33,269 nucleotides of DNA from Mycobacterium lehmannii (GTDB taxonomy: Bacteria > Actinomycetota > Actinomycetes > Mycobacteriales > Mycobacteriaceae), in the NCBI RefSeq assembly GCF_002245535.1, contig NZ_NKCN01000038.1, forward strand, positions 1-33,269. Direction: 5' to 3'. A program made the position numbers and the translations under genes. Within the stretch, counting starts at the first letter, position 1; every line of letters starts with the position of its first letter. Shown piece by piece: positions 22,462 to 30,421 of this stretch. The notes under the pieces were generated by a model. That model saw only the letters and a program-made list of their open reading frames with translations. It made no database searches and was not told the origin of the DNA.

Positions 22462-24539
22462 CCACCCTTGAACCCCGCGCTATCGGCACACGTGTCACCC
22501 GTCTCGACGGGCCCGCCAAGGTCACCGGCACCGCGGACTATGCCTACGAGTACGCGGTCGAGAACGCCGCCTACCTTCATCCGGTTCAGGCCACCATCGC
22601 CAACGGCCGCATCACGACCATGGACACCTCCGCCGCCGAAGCGGTCGACGGAGTTCTGGCGATACTCACCGTGTTCGACAAGTCTCAGTTGGCTGACACC
22701 TCCAACGGTGACCTCACGATTCTGCAGGGCCCGCAGGTGAATTATCGCGGTCAGTTAATCGGTGCAGTGGTGGCCGAGAACGCCGAGACCGCCCGTCATG
22801 CAGCAGGTCTGGTGCAGGTCGAATACGACGCTTCCCCGCACGACGTCGAACTGCGCGCCGACCATCCGAAGCTGTATGCGCCCGAGCAGGTCAACGCGGG
22901 CTATCCGACCGACACCGCCGAGGGCGACGCCGAAGCCGCGCTGCGTGACGCGCCGGTCGTCGTCGACCAGATCTACTCGACACCGCACGAGCACAACAAT
23001 CCGATGGAGCCGCACGCGTGTATCGCGCTGTGGGACAACGACACGTTGACGCTGTGGGATTCCACGCAGGGCGTCCACGTGGTCCGCAAGGAGATGGCGA
23101 CGACGTTCGGCCTCGACCCCGAGCAGGTGCGCGTCATCGCGAACAATGTGGGCGGTGGGTTCGGTTCCAAGGGTGCGCCGCACTCACACAACGTGCTCGC
23201 AGTGATGGCGGCGCAGCGGGTTCCGGGGCGGCCGGTGAAGTTCGCCGTCACCCGGCAGCAGATGTTCGACTTCGTCGGATATCGCACGCCGACCATTCAT
23301 CACCTGCGTCTCGGCGCCGAGCGTGACGGGACGTTGACATCGGTGAGGCACGACGTGATCGCCCAGACCGCCACGGTCAAGGAGTTCGCCGAGCAGGCCG
23401 CGGTGCCCACGCGCATGATGTACGCGGGCGCGAATCGCAAGACGTCACACCGGTTGGCGGCGCTCGACGTGCCCGTCCCGTTCTGGATGCGCGCCCCCGG
23501 CGAGTGTCCGGGCATGTTCGCGCTCGAGGTCGCGATGGACGAGCTGGCCGTCGCGTGCGATCTCGACCCGATCGAGTTGCGCATCCGCAACGAACCCGAC
23601 GTCGATCCTGAGACCGGTAACCCATGGTCGGACCGGCGACTAGTCGAGTGCCTGCAGACGGGAGCCGAGCAATTTGGTTGGGCGTCGCGTGACCCGGAGC
23701 CGGGAAGCCGTTGCGAGGGTGAGTGGTTGCTCGGTACGGGTGTGGCGTCGGCGGTGTATCCCGCGATGGTCCAGCCGGGCAACAGCGCCCGCATCGAATG
23801 TGTCGCGCCGGGGCGCTACGCGGTCGCGATCGGCGCCGTCGACATCGGCACCGGCACGTGGACGGCGTTGAGCCAGATCGCCGCCGATGCGCTCGGATGC
23901 GAGCTCTCGGCGATCGACTTGCAGATCGGAGACACCGACCTCCCGGCCGCGTCGGTGGAGGGCGGTTCGTCGGGTATCAGCTCGTGGGGCCGTGCGATCG
24001 TCGCTGCGGCACAACAGTTCCGGCACGACCACGGTGACCATCCCGAGGTCGGAGTGAGCACCACCGCCGAGGCGCCGGAGAACGAGGAGGCGCCGAACTT
24101 CGGAATGTATTCGTTCGGTGCGCATTTCGTAGAGGCGCGGGTCAGCCGGCATACGGGCGAGATCCGGGTGTCGCGGATGCTGGGGGTGTTCTCGATCGGC
24201 CGGGCGATCAACCCGGCGACACTGCGCTCGCAGTTGATCGGCGGCATGACGATGGGGCTGTCGATGGCGCTGCACGAGGAGAGCGTGCGCGATCCCCGCT
24301 TCGGCCACATCGTCACCCGGGATCTGGCGACGTACCACATCAGCTCGCACGCCGACGTCCCCGCGATCGAGGCGATGTGGCTCGACGACGTGGACAAGCA
24401 CGCCAATCCGATGGGCTCGCGCGGTGCGGGTGAGATCGGCATCGTCGGTTCTGCCGCGGCGGTCGTCAACGCCGTCTATCACGCCACGGGCATCCGGGTG
24501 CGGGACCTCCCCGTGATGTGCGACGCGCTGCTGGGCTAA
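22458..24539 (+). CDS. Molybdenum hydroxylase large (Moco) subunit, PaoC-like aldehyde/xanthine oxidoreductase
   Basis: 693-aa catalytic subunit binding molybdopterin-cytosine dinucleotide-type cofactor. Seen: the N-terminal GTRVTRLDGPAKVTGTADYA, the NNVGGGFGSKGAPHSH cofactor-contact loop, and the C-terminal MGSRGAGEIGIVGSAAAV with the active-site Glu659 that activates the Mo-bound hydroxyl. The length is close to PaoC. It probably oxidises aldehydes, perhaps aromatic, to acids; substrate is inferred from subunit type only. No XdhC/PaoD-type sulfuration chaperone lies in the window. The 3' end overlaps the convergent MDR gene by 4 bp. Confidence 0.92.
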   Translation: MTTLEPRAIGTRVTRLDGPAKVTGTADYAYEYAVENAAYLHPVQATIANGRITTMDTSAAEAVDGVLAILTVFDKSQLADTSNGDLTILQGPQVNYRGQLIGAVVAENAETARHAAGLVQVEYDASPHDVELRADHPKLYAPEQVNAGYPTDTAEGDAEAALRDAPVVVDQIYSTPHEHNNPMEPHACIALWDNDTLTLWDSTQGVHVVRKEMATTFGLDPEQVRVIANNVGGGFGSKGAPHSHNVLAVMAAQRVPGRPVKFAVTRQQMFDFVGYRTPTIHHLRLGAERDGTLTSVRHDVIAQTATVKEFAEQAAVPTRMMYAGANRKTSHRLAALDVPVPFWMRAPGECPGMFALEVAMDELAVACDLDPIELRIRNEPDVDPETGNPWSDRRLVECLQTGAEQFGWASRDPEPGSRCEGEWLLGTGVASAVYPAMVQPGNSARIECVAPGRYAVAIGAVDIGTGTWTALSQIAADALGCELSAIDLQIGDTDLPAASVEGGSSGISSWGRAIVAAAQQFRHDHGDHPEVGVSTTAEAPENEEAPNFGMYSFGAHFVEARVSRHTGEIRVSRMLGVFSIGRAINPATLRSQLIGGMTMGLSMALHEESVRDPRFGHIVTRDLATYHISSHADVPAIEAMWLDDVDKHANPMGSRGAGEIGIVGSAAAVVNAVYHATGIRVRDLPVMCDALLG

Positions 24540-25495
24540 GGCCGTAACACGAGGCTGCCGACGGTTTGTCGGCCGACGAGTGCGCGGTGCGCTTCGACGA
24601 CGTCATCGAGGCGGTACTCGGTGACTTTCGGGCGGAGTCGGCCGTCGGCGGTGAATGCGAGAAGTTGTTCGAGGGCCTGGCTGAAGGCGTCCTGGCGACT
24701 GTGCCAGCCCATCAGGGAGTAACCGGTCACCGTGAGGTTCTGTGTCATCAAGGCCATCCCCGAGTACGTCGGCGGGGTTCCACTTGCGGCTCCGAACGTG
24801 ACGATCCGGCCGAACGGCGCGATGCAGTCCAGGGTGTCTTGCGAGGTTTGACCACCGACGGAGTCGAGCACGAGGTCGACCCCATGCCCGTCGGTCAACT
24901 CGAGCACGGTCTTGGCCCATCCGGCTTCGGAGTAGTCCACGGCGAAGTCAGCGCCGTACGACCGAATGTGGTTGAGTTTCTGCGGAGTTCCCGCCGTGCC
25001 GATGACGACGCCAGCGCCGAGCAGTCGGGCGAGTTGGATCGCGAGGGTTCCGACACCTCCCGCGGCGGCGTGCACCAGCACGGTGTCGCCGAACGTGATT
25101 CTCCCGGCGTCGCGCAATGTCTGGTAGGCGGTCGCTCCGTGGACCCAGAGGATGGCCGCATCACGGCTGTCCACCGAATCAGGCAGCGGCACAACCGAAC
25201 CAGTCTGCGCAATGGCGAACTCGGCGTAGCCGTGCTCAACCATCGCCGCCACCCGTGACCCGACGGCAGGTCCACCCGAGCCGGAGCTGCGAACCGTCCC
25301 CGCGACCTCCTGCCCCATCCCCGCAGGCAAGTCGAAGGTGCCGAACACCCCCTGGCGCTTCATCACGTCGCCGTAGGTGATGCCGGCTGCCTCCACCTCG
25401 ATCAGCACCTCATTCGGTCCGGGCACCGGCACCGCGCTGTCACCGACATGCAGCACTTCTGGTCCACCGAACTCGGCCATCCAGGCGGCTTTCAT
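24536..25495 (-). CDS. MDR-superfamily oxidoreductase, quinone oxidoreductase-like (zinc-free)
   Basis: 319-aa NADPH-dependent medium-chain reductase. N-terminal GroES-like domain (MKAAWMAEFGGPEVLHVGD), then the Rossmann site VLVHAAAGGVGTLAIQLARL and the family block VDLVLDSVGG. The Cys/His zinc ligands of true alcohol dehydrogenases are missing, matching Qor/crotonyl-reductase types. The ATG at 25495 is preferred over GTG 25501 because AGGAG lies 5 nt before it and overlaps the stop of the monooxygenase gene; the two genes are 8 bp apart and co-transcribed with the TetR gene. It may reduce an enone or quinone made in the same pathway. Confidence 0.87.
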   Translation of the reverse strand: MKAAWMAEFGGPEVLHVGDSAVPVPGPNEVLIEVEAAGITYGDVMKRQGVFGTFDLPAGMGQEVAGTVRSSGSGGPAVGSRVAAMVEHGYAEFAIAQTGSVVPLPDSVDSRDAAILWVHGATAYQTLRDAGRITFGDTVLVHAAAGGVGTLAIQLARLLGAGVVIGTAGTPQKLNHIRSYGADFAVDYSEAGWAKTVLELTDGHGVDLVLDSVGGQTSQDTLDCIAPFGRIVTFGAASGTPPTYSGMALMTQNLTVTGYSLMGWHSRQDAFSQALEQLLAFTADGRLRPKVTEYRLDDVVEAHRALVGRQTVGSLVLRP

Positions 25496-25503
25496 CGTCA
25501 CTC

Positions 25504-27018
25504 CTAAACAGGTTGGGCGAGAACGCGGTCGACGTTCTCGATCACCGACGTCGGATCGCGCTGGTCACTGCGGTAAGCGATGTAACCGTCAGGCCGGATG
25601 AGAACGTAGCCGCCGTCGGGCAGGTCGTAGGTGGTGGCGACGGCGGGCTCGTCGACTCGTACTGCGCTTATCCGGTCGGGCAATTCGGAAGCGGGCGGCG
25701 TGGCGTCGCCGATGGTCAGCAGGGTGTGCCTCGTCGGGTCCAGCAGGTCGAAGAGCCGGGTGGAGGCGCCATCCTGTCCGGCGAGCGTCACGTCGGGTGC
25801 ACGGTCGCCGACGGCGACCCGCCCCTGCGGCGCACTACCCGAATCATCGTGGTAGGACACGTCGATCTGTGAGATCGCGCGCAACAGGGTGCGCTGGACC
25901 GGTCGTCGCGCCAGGATGTGCGGAGCGATGGTGCGGCGCATCTTCGTGCTCACGGGGTTGCGCAGCAGGGTCATCCTTGTGATGCGCCGGGTTCCTTTGA
26001 CGAGTCGTCGGGCAACCGGCGCCCGCTCGGCGGCGTAGGTGTCCAGCAGCGCTCGGTCCGCCTCACCCCGCACGACTGCCGCGAGTTTCCAACCGAGGTT
26101 GAAGGCGTCCTGGATGCCGGTGTTCATGCCCTGCGCACCGACCACGGAGTGGATATGGGCGGCGTCGCCGATGAGGAAAGCCCTTCCGGCCGAGTGTGAT
26201 TCGACTCTGCGCTGGTTGATCCGGAATCGGCCGGCCTGCCTGACTTCGGTGATCCTGGCACCCGGGGGCGCGCAGACGTCGACGGCACGCTGCAATTCGG
26301 CCTGCGTGACGTCGCCGGCGGGCGCGGGTTGCTCGTACTGTGCGACCGCGATGCGATGCCAGCCGTGCAGCATCGGAAAGTAGGCCACGAACCTGCCCCG
26401 ATTCAAGAACGCGAAGAACTCGGCGCCGGGGAGGTCCCAGTCCATTCGGAGATCGGCGACAGCGAAGTTCTCCTCGAACGCCGAGCCCAGGAACCGCAGC
26501 CCGAGCTGCCGGCGGACGCTGCTGTGCGCCCCGTCCGCGCCGACGATCCAGCTCGCCCGCACCGTTTCGCTGCTGCCGTCGGGGCCGCGCACGTCGACGC
26601 GTACGTGGTCGGCGTGCTGAGTAAGTTCCACCATCTCGACCTGATGCTCGACGTGGGTGCCGAGTGCGGCGAGGTTCGCGGTGAGGACCTCTTGCACTTC
26701 GTTCTGCGGGATCATCAGCAGGAATGGGTAGGGCGATGCCAAACCGGCGAAGTCGGCTCGCAGGATCTGCCGGTTCTCGCTGAACACATTGAAGACTCGC
26801 GCTTTGAGTCCGCGCGCGAGCAGCTGTTCGGTGATGCCCTGCCGATCGAAGAGTTCGAGGCTGCGAGCCTGCACGCCCAGTGCGCGCGTCTCGGTGTTGG
26901 GTCCGGCCGCGGCGTCGATGATGCGGGTGCGGATACCGCGGCGGGCCAGTTCGTTGGCCATCGTCAGACCGGTGGGTCCCGCGCCGACAATCAGCACATC
27001 GGTGTGGTCGAAGTTCAT
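25504..27018 (-). CDS. FAD-dependent aromatic-type monooxygenase (PheA/TfdB family)
   Basis: 504-aa class A flavoprotein monooxygenase that hydroxylates phenol-like or polyketide-like rings with NAD(P)H and oxygen. Motifs: GxGxxG in VGAGPTGL (11-18), the DG motif VGADGAHSSVR (159-169), and the GD motif FLIGDAAHIHSVVGAQGMNTG (281-301). The last 110 residues form the thioredoxin-like C-terminal domain of phenol 2-monooxygenase relatives (VGDRAPDVTLAG...). Its ATG overlaps the stop of the TetR gene (ATGA) and the MDR gene follows at 8 bp. Regulation by the TetR is likely. Substrate not readable. Confidence 0.92.
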   Translation of the reverse strand: MNFDHTDVLIVGAGPTGLTMANELARRGIRTRIIDAAAGPNTETRALGVQARSLELFDRQGITEQLLARGLKARVFNVFSENRQILRADFAGLASPYPFLLMIPQNEVQEVLTANLAALGTHVEHQVEMVELTQHADHVRVDVRGPDGSSETVRASWIVGADGAHSSVRRQLGLRFLGSAFEENFAVADLRMDWDLPGAEFFAFLNRGRFVAYFPMLHGWHRIAVAQYEQPAPAGDVTQAELQRAVDVCAPPGARITEVRQAGRFRINQRRVESHSAGRAFLIGDAAHIHSVVGAQGMNTGIQDAFNLGWKLAAVVRGEADRALLDTYAAERAPVARRLVKGTRRITRMTLLRNPVSTKMRRTIAPHILARRPVQRTLLRAISQIDVSYHDDSGSAPQGRVAVGDRAPDVTLAGQDGASTRLFDLLDPTRHTLLTIGDATPPASELPDRISAVRVDEPAVATTYDLPDGGYVLIRPDGYIAYRSDQRDPTSVIENVDRVLAQPV

Positions 27019-27623
27019 GAACTCTCCTCTGCGGGAATCTTGGCGGCCAGGAGTCGCTCGAACATCTCGACGAGCTTGCGCCGGTGCGCGACCTGATCCA
27101 GGCCGGTGAGCGGGGCGTACGCCTCATGCAGTCCTTGCAGGGCACCGAGCAGGACGACGGCGGTGAAATGTGGGTCACTGACGGTGAATTCGCCCTGCTG
27201 CACGCCTTCTTCGATCAGTGCGGTCACGGCGGGCAGCACGTCGGCGGCGACCTGCGCGGTCACGCGGTGGTGCATATCGGTGAACGCCCGCGAGTACAGG
27301 TCGGCAATCAATCCCGAGGTGGCGGCATCGGTCAGTTCCCGGTAGCTGAAGTGAAAGTCCATCAGGCGAGCAGTCGGTGACCGCGAGTGGTCCGTCAGCG
27401 CCGCGATCCACGTATCCGCGATCTGCTGCGAGGCCGCCAGCACGCAGGCTTCGAACACTTCATCCTTGGACCGAAAGTGGTGGTAAAAGCAGCCTTTCGC
27501 GACGCCGAGCTCACCGATGATCGCTGCGACGGTGGTCTTCTCGTACCCGTTCTCCGTGAACAGCTTGAGCGCGGCACCGACGATCTCGCTCTTGCGCACT
27601 TCCGGTTGCTTTATCTCCCGCAC
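27015..27623 (-). CDS. TetR/AcrR-family regulator of the monooxygenase cassette
   Basis: 202-aa repressor. HTH at about 30-51 (TTVAAIIGELGVAKGCFYHHF), followed by a helical ligand domain with the TetR_C pattern ending in a helix MFERLLAAKI. The GTG start at 27623 has a TAGCGT hexamer 7 nt upstream (27631-27636), a leaderless-like promoter that runs into the palindrome at 27636-27656. It is the first gene of the TetR-monooxygenase-MDR operon, so it would repress its own operon and the divergent hydrolase. The ligand is probably the pathway substrate. Confidence 0.9.
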   Translation of the reverse strand: MREIKQPEVRKSEIVGAALKLFTENGYEKTTVAAIIGELGVAKGCFYHHFRSKDEVFEACVLAASQQIADTWIAALTDHSRSPTARLMDFHFSYRELTDAATSGLIADLYSRAFTDMHHRVTAQVAADVLPAVTALIEEGVQQGEFTVSDPHFTAVVLLGALQGLHEAYAPLTGLDQVAHRRKLVEMFERLLAAKIPAEESS

Positions 27624-27630
27624 CTGTCTT

Positions 27631-27656
27631 ACGCTACAGACCGACGGTCGGTCTGT
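27631..27656. promoter_or_regulatory. TetR operator and overlapping -10 in the divergent promoter region
   Basis: Arms ACAGACCGAC (27636-27645) and GTCGGTCTGT (27647-27656) are exact inverted repeats around a single G. The minus-strand -10 (TAGCGT, 27631-27636) shares its first base with the operator. On the plus strand the operator ends 4 bp before the AGGAGGT ribosome site of the hydrolase gene, so a bound dimer would also block that promoter. Confidence 0.8.
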
Positions 27657-27668
27657 CTAGGAGGTGCC

Positions 27669-28550
27669 ATGCGAAACGTTCTCCAGACCCAGCATCGGGT
27701 CGACCTGAGCGCCGGAGTCATCGAATACTCGGACACCGGCGGCGACGGCCCCGTCGTCGTGCTGTTGCACGGGGTCAACATGGATAGCTCTCTGTGGGAC
27801 AACGTCGTTGCGCGGCTGGCGCCCGAGCATCGCTGCATCTCTCCCACCCTGCCCCTGGGCAGCCACCGACGTCCGATGAGACGTGGGGAGCTGGTGACCC
27901 ATGAGGGCGTCGCGGCGTTGGTCGGCGAGTTCATCGAACGGTTGGATTTGCACGACGTCACGCTGGTGCTCAACGACTGGGGAGGTGCACAGTTCCTCGT
28001 CGCCGAGGGAGCCCAGCGGATCGCCGCGCTGGTTCTGGTTGCGTGCGAGGCCTTCGACAACTTCCCGCCGGGGCTACCGGGCAAGGCCGTCGCCTCCAGC
28101 GCGAAAATCCCCGGCGCGCTTTGGCTGACGATGCAGCTGCAGCGGTTCGACTGGTTCCGCCGCGCCCCTGGCGGCTGGGGCTGGATGGCCAAGCACCCGA
28201 TACCGAAAGACGTGATGGATCAATGGTTCCGTCCCGCGTTAACCGATAGCGCAGTGCGCCGCGACCTGCGCACCTTCGCGGGCTCGACGCCGAGCCGGGC
28301 GCGACTGGCCGAGCTGACGGAACAGCTTCGAACCTTCGACCGGCCCGTACTCGTGGTGTGGGCACCCGAGGACAAGGTGATGCCCGCTGAGCACGGCCCG
28401 CGTCTCGCATCGCTGTTCCCGCATGGCCGCCTGGTCGAGATCGGCGACAGCTACACGCTGATACCGCTGGATCAGCCCGCCCGCCTCGCCGACGAACTGC
28501 GCGAGTTCGTCGCCGCGGATGTGCTCAGATCGGGGGGTACGGGAGGCTGA
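27669..28550 (+). CDS. Alpha/beta-fold hydrolase with Asp nucleophile, haloalkane dehalogenase/epoxide hydrolase-like
   Basis: 293-aa hydrolase. Oxyanion motif LLHGVN (32-37), nucleophile D103 in LVLNDWGGAQF where most esterases have Ser, and acid D235 in WAPEDKVMP. The usual catalytic His before the last helix is not seen: the equivalent segment is GDSYTLIPLDQP, with Thr263 at the position expected for His. The start is set by a strong ribosome site, AGGAGGT, before ATG 27669; the frame is open upstream but inside the TetR gene. It is divergent from the TetR operon and likely co-regulated. It could hydrolyse an ester, epoxide or C-C bond of the same pathway, if active. Overlaps the convergent flavoprotein gene by 26 bp. 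Confidence 0.85.
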   Translation: MRNVLQTQHRVDLSAGVIEYSDTGGDGPVVVLLHGVNMDSSLWDNVVARLAPEHRCISPTLPLGSHRRPMRRGELVTHEGVAALVGEFIERLDLHDVTLVLNDWGGAQFLVAEGAQRIAALVLVACEAFDNFPPGLPGKAVASSAKIPGALWLTMQLQRFDWFRRAPGGWGWMAKHPIPKDVMDQWFRPALTDSAVRRDLRTFAGSTPSRARLAELTEQLRTFDRPVLVVWAPEDKVMPAEHGPRLASLFPHGRLVEIGDSYTLIPLDQPARLADELREFVAADVLRSGGTGG

Positions 28551-29454
28551 ACTGGTCGGCCAGCAGGCTTTGGACGATGATCATCGCCGCCTTCGAGCCG
28601 GCGGCGATCGCGCCCGCCACATAGGGCTGTTCGCTGCAGAGGTCGCCCGCGGCGAACACGCCGCTGGCCTCAGTGCGGTGGATCGGGTCGATGCTGATGG
28701 TGTCGGCGGCCAGCGGGCCCGGTGTGCACGCGGCGCCGAGCTGCTCGGCGAGCGGTGAGCGTTGTTTGAGCGGCGCCTCGACGAGTAGACCGTCGCGAGC
28801 GAGCCGGTCTCCGTCGGCGAAGGCGATCGCGCTCAGTTGTCCGTCCTCGCTGAGCAATTCGACGACCCGACGGTCCTCGATGGTCACGTCGGCGGCCTTC
28901 AGCACCTGCTTGTCCTCGGGTGACAGGTCGGTGCGCCCGTCGGTCAGCAGCACGACGTCGTCGCTCCAGCCGCGAAGCATCAGCGCCGAGTGCATCGCCT
29001 CCTCGCCGGCGGCCATGGTGGCCAGCCGCTTGTCGCGCATCTCCCAACCGTGACAGAACGGACACTGGAAGACCGAGGTGCCCCACAGCTCGGCCAGCCC
29101 GGGCAGGTCCGGCGGGTTGTACTGCATGCCGGTTGCCAGCAGGACCCGCTTCGTGAGAATCGGATCGCCATCGTCGGGTTCGAGAATGAAGCCGTTGTCG
29201 ACCGGGCGGCCGCTGAGAATCTGGCCGTGCCGGTACTCGACGCTGGGGTAGGCCGACAGCTCGCGGCGGCCTTCCGCGTACAACTCTGCGGGTGGGCGCT
29301 GGTCGTAGCCGAGAAGGCCACCGATCACGTTCGAGACGCGGTTGCTCTGTTCATCGGCGTCGATGACGACCGTGCGTCGTCTCGCGCGCCCCAAGACGAG
29401 GGCGGCGCTCAACCCGGCGGCCCCTCCCCCGACGACAGCACATTCCCAATCCAT
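28525..29454 (-). CDS. Thioredoxin reductase-like flavoprotein with CxxC
   Basis: 309-aa FAD-dependent disulfide oxidoreductase-like protein. FAD motif VVGGGAAGLSAA (7-18), redox-active C131-P-F-C134 followed by HGWE, and second FAD motif GVFAAGDLCSEQPYVAGA (265-282). The NAD(P)H domain is unusual: the GxGxxA/S fingerprint appears as MAAGEEAMHSA and the HRRxxxR phosphate-binding motif is absent, so NADPH may not be the reductant. The true start is ATG 29454; the longer frame up to 29754 covers the intergenic promoter region and has no family match. No thioredoxin gene is nearby. Divergent from the DUF2510 gene. Confidence 0.88.
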   Translation of the reverse strand: MDWECAVVGGGAAGLSAALVLGRARRRTVVIDADEQSNRVSNVIGGLLGYDQRPPAELYAEGRRELSAYPSVEYRHGQILSGRPVDNGFILEPDDGDPILTKRVLLATGMQYNPPDLPGLAELWGTSVFQCPFCHGWEMRDKRLATMAAGEEAMHSALMLRGWSDDVVLLTDGRTDLSPEDKQVLKAADVTIEDRRVVELLSEDGQLSAIAFADGDRLARDGLLVEAPLKQRSPLAEQLGAACTPGPLAADTISIDPIHRTEASGVFAAGDLCSEQPYVAGAIAAGSKAAMIIVQSLLADQFSLPYPPI

Positions 29455-29557
29455 GGCCTCATCGTTCCCGAGGTGGCCGTCGCGAAACCTCCCGGCCGAT
29501 GTGCCGAGGTCAGCGGCGTCTTGGCAAGGCTCAGTGAGCGCGACTCGCAGAGGGACC

Positions 29558-29615
29558 CAGCAAACTCGTTCATAGGGAAACCCCTGATTCCCCGGGCCCC
29601 GATTTTTCGTAGCGT
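29558..29615 (+). promoter_or_regulatory. Second copy of the promoter element found at 5137-5193
   Basis: CAGCAAAC at 29558-29565, five bases, then the conserved 24-bp block at 29571-29594 (core AGGGAAACCCCTGATTCC), 15 bp, then TAGCGT at 29610-29615. Orientation and spacing equal those of the copy upstream of the DUF732 gene. The predicted start near 29622 would make a transcript reading first the small ORF at 29709 and then the DUF2510 gene. The remaining part of the 337-bp gap (29455-29557 and 29616-29708) contains nothing else I can support. Confidence 0.6.
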
Positions 29616-29708
29616 TTGTGTTGCGGTCAGTGGTCGTGGGGTTGCAGCGCCGTCGGGGGATGATCGGTGCCCACATGTTGAAGACCGTGGACAACTGAGG
29701 GAGGCATT

Positions 29709-29795
29709 GTGTGCCGAGGAGAACTACCGACAACGGCTTTGCGCTGCTGCGCACGGCGCATTAAGAATTCTGATGCGCAGGGATTTTCGCAATGA
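29709..29795 (+). CDS. Upstream ORF (28 codons) overlapping the DUF2510 gene start
   Basis: GTG at 29709 follows GGGAGG (29699-29704) by 4 nt. The frame encodes 28 residues, including Cys2, Cys13 and Cys14 and a basic tail after them, and its TGA (29793-29795) overlaps the ATG of the next gene as ATGA. Such an overlap favours translational coupling, so it may be a leader peptide that tunes expression. A second GTG at 29711 in another frame would give a 17-residue peptide ending at 29764. No homologue recognised; whether it is translated is unknown. Confidence 0.4.
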   Translation: MCRGELPTTALRCCARRIKNSDAQGFSQ

Positions 29796-30421
29796 GCGCG
29801 GGCTGGTTCCCGGATCCCAGCGGGCAGCCGGGGCAGCGCTACTACGACGGTCAGCGGTGGACGCAGCACTTCGCGCCGACGCCACCGCCGACCGTCACCG
29901 CCCCGACAGCGGTGGCTGTGGCGGTGTCGTCCGGCGGAGGAACGAACCACGCGCTGCACCTCGTTCTGACGCTTCTCTCCTGCGGGCTCTGGCTGCCGTT
30001 CTGGATTCTGTTCGCGATCTTCGGCGGATCGTCTGGATCAGCAATCGCGGTCGGCGGGGGTCCCGGCGGTGTGAACGTCAATACGCGATCCCGGACGCCA
30101 CTGATCGTCGCGGGCGTGATTCTCGGACTCGTCGTGCTCGGCATCCTTGCCGAGAACCCATGGTTGCTCCTCATATTGGTCCCCATGGTCGGTGCCGGCG
30201 GATTCCTGTTCTGGCGGCACAAGTCTGCCGAGGCTCGAAAAGCTCAAGAGCTACGCGAGCAGTACCGCCGTGACGTTCTCGCCGCTCGAGCCGACTACGA
30301 GAGCAAGCTCTACGCCGAGGGCGATCCGGCGGGCATCTACGGGCGGTATCCGCCACCGCCTGTGACGCGGTTCAACGGTGAGCGGCCTACGGTCGTGAGT
30401 CAGCGGGGTATCGACGGATAG
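29792..30421 (+). CDS. DUF2510-domain membrane protein
   Basis: 209-aa protein. Residues 1-27 (MSAGWFPDPSG...YYDGQRWTQHF) form a DUF2510 motif, a short WxPDP...RYWDGxxWT element found at the N-terminus of many actinobacterial membrane proteins. A Pro/Thr/Val-rich linker leads to hydrophobic segments at about 53-78, 102-120 and 123-142. The C-terminal 65 residues are a charged, likely helical cytoplasmic tail (EARKAQELREQYRRDVLAAR) ending in a Pro-rich stretch. Function unknown. Its ATG is embedded in the stop of the upstream ORF and there is no independent ribosome site, so coupling is likely. Overlaps the convergent rhomboid-like gene by 22 bp. Confidence 0.83.
   Translation: MSAGWFPDPSGQPGQRYYDGQRWTQHFAPTPPPTVTAPTAVAVAVSSGGGTNHALHLVLTLLSCGLWLPFWILFAIFGGSSGSAIAVGGGPGGVNVNTRSRTPLIVAGVILGLVVLGILAENPWLLLILVPMVGAGGFLFWRHKSAEARKAQELREQYRRDVLAARADYESKLYAEGDPAGIYGRYPPPPVTRFNGERPTVVSQRGIDG

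Noticed and set aside
27387..27668. Upstream extension of the alpha/beta hydrolase frame
   Set aside because: Lies over the TetR gene and operator; AGGAGGT before 27669 fixes the start.
29455..29754. 100-residue N-terminal extension of the TrxR-like protein
   Set aside because: Covers the conserved promoter block on the opposite strand and has no family match; the FAD motif starts 6 residues after M at 29454.
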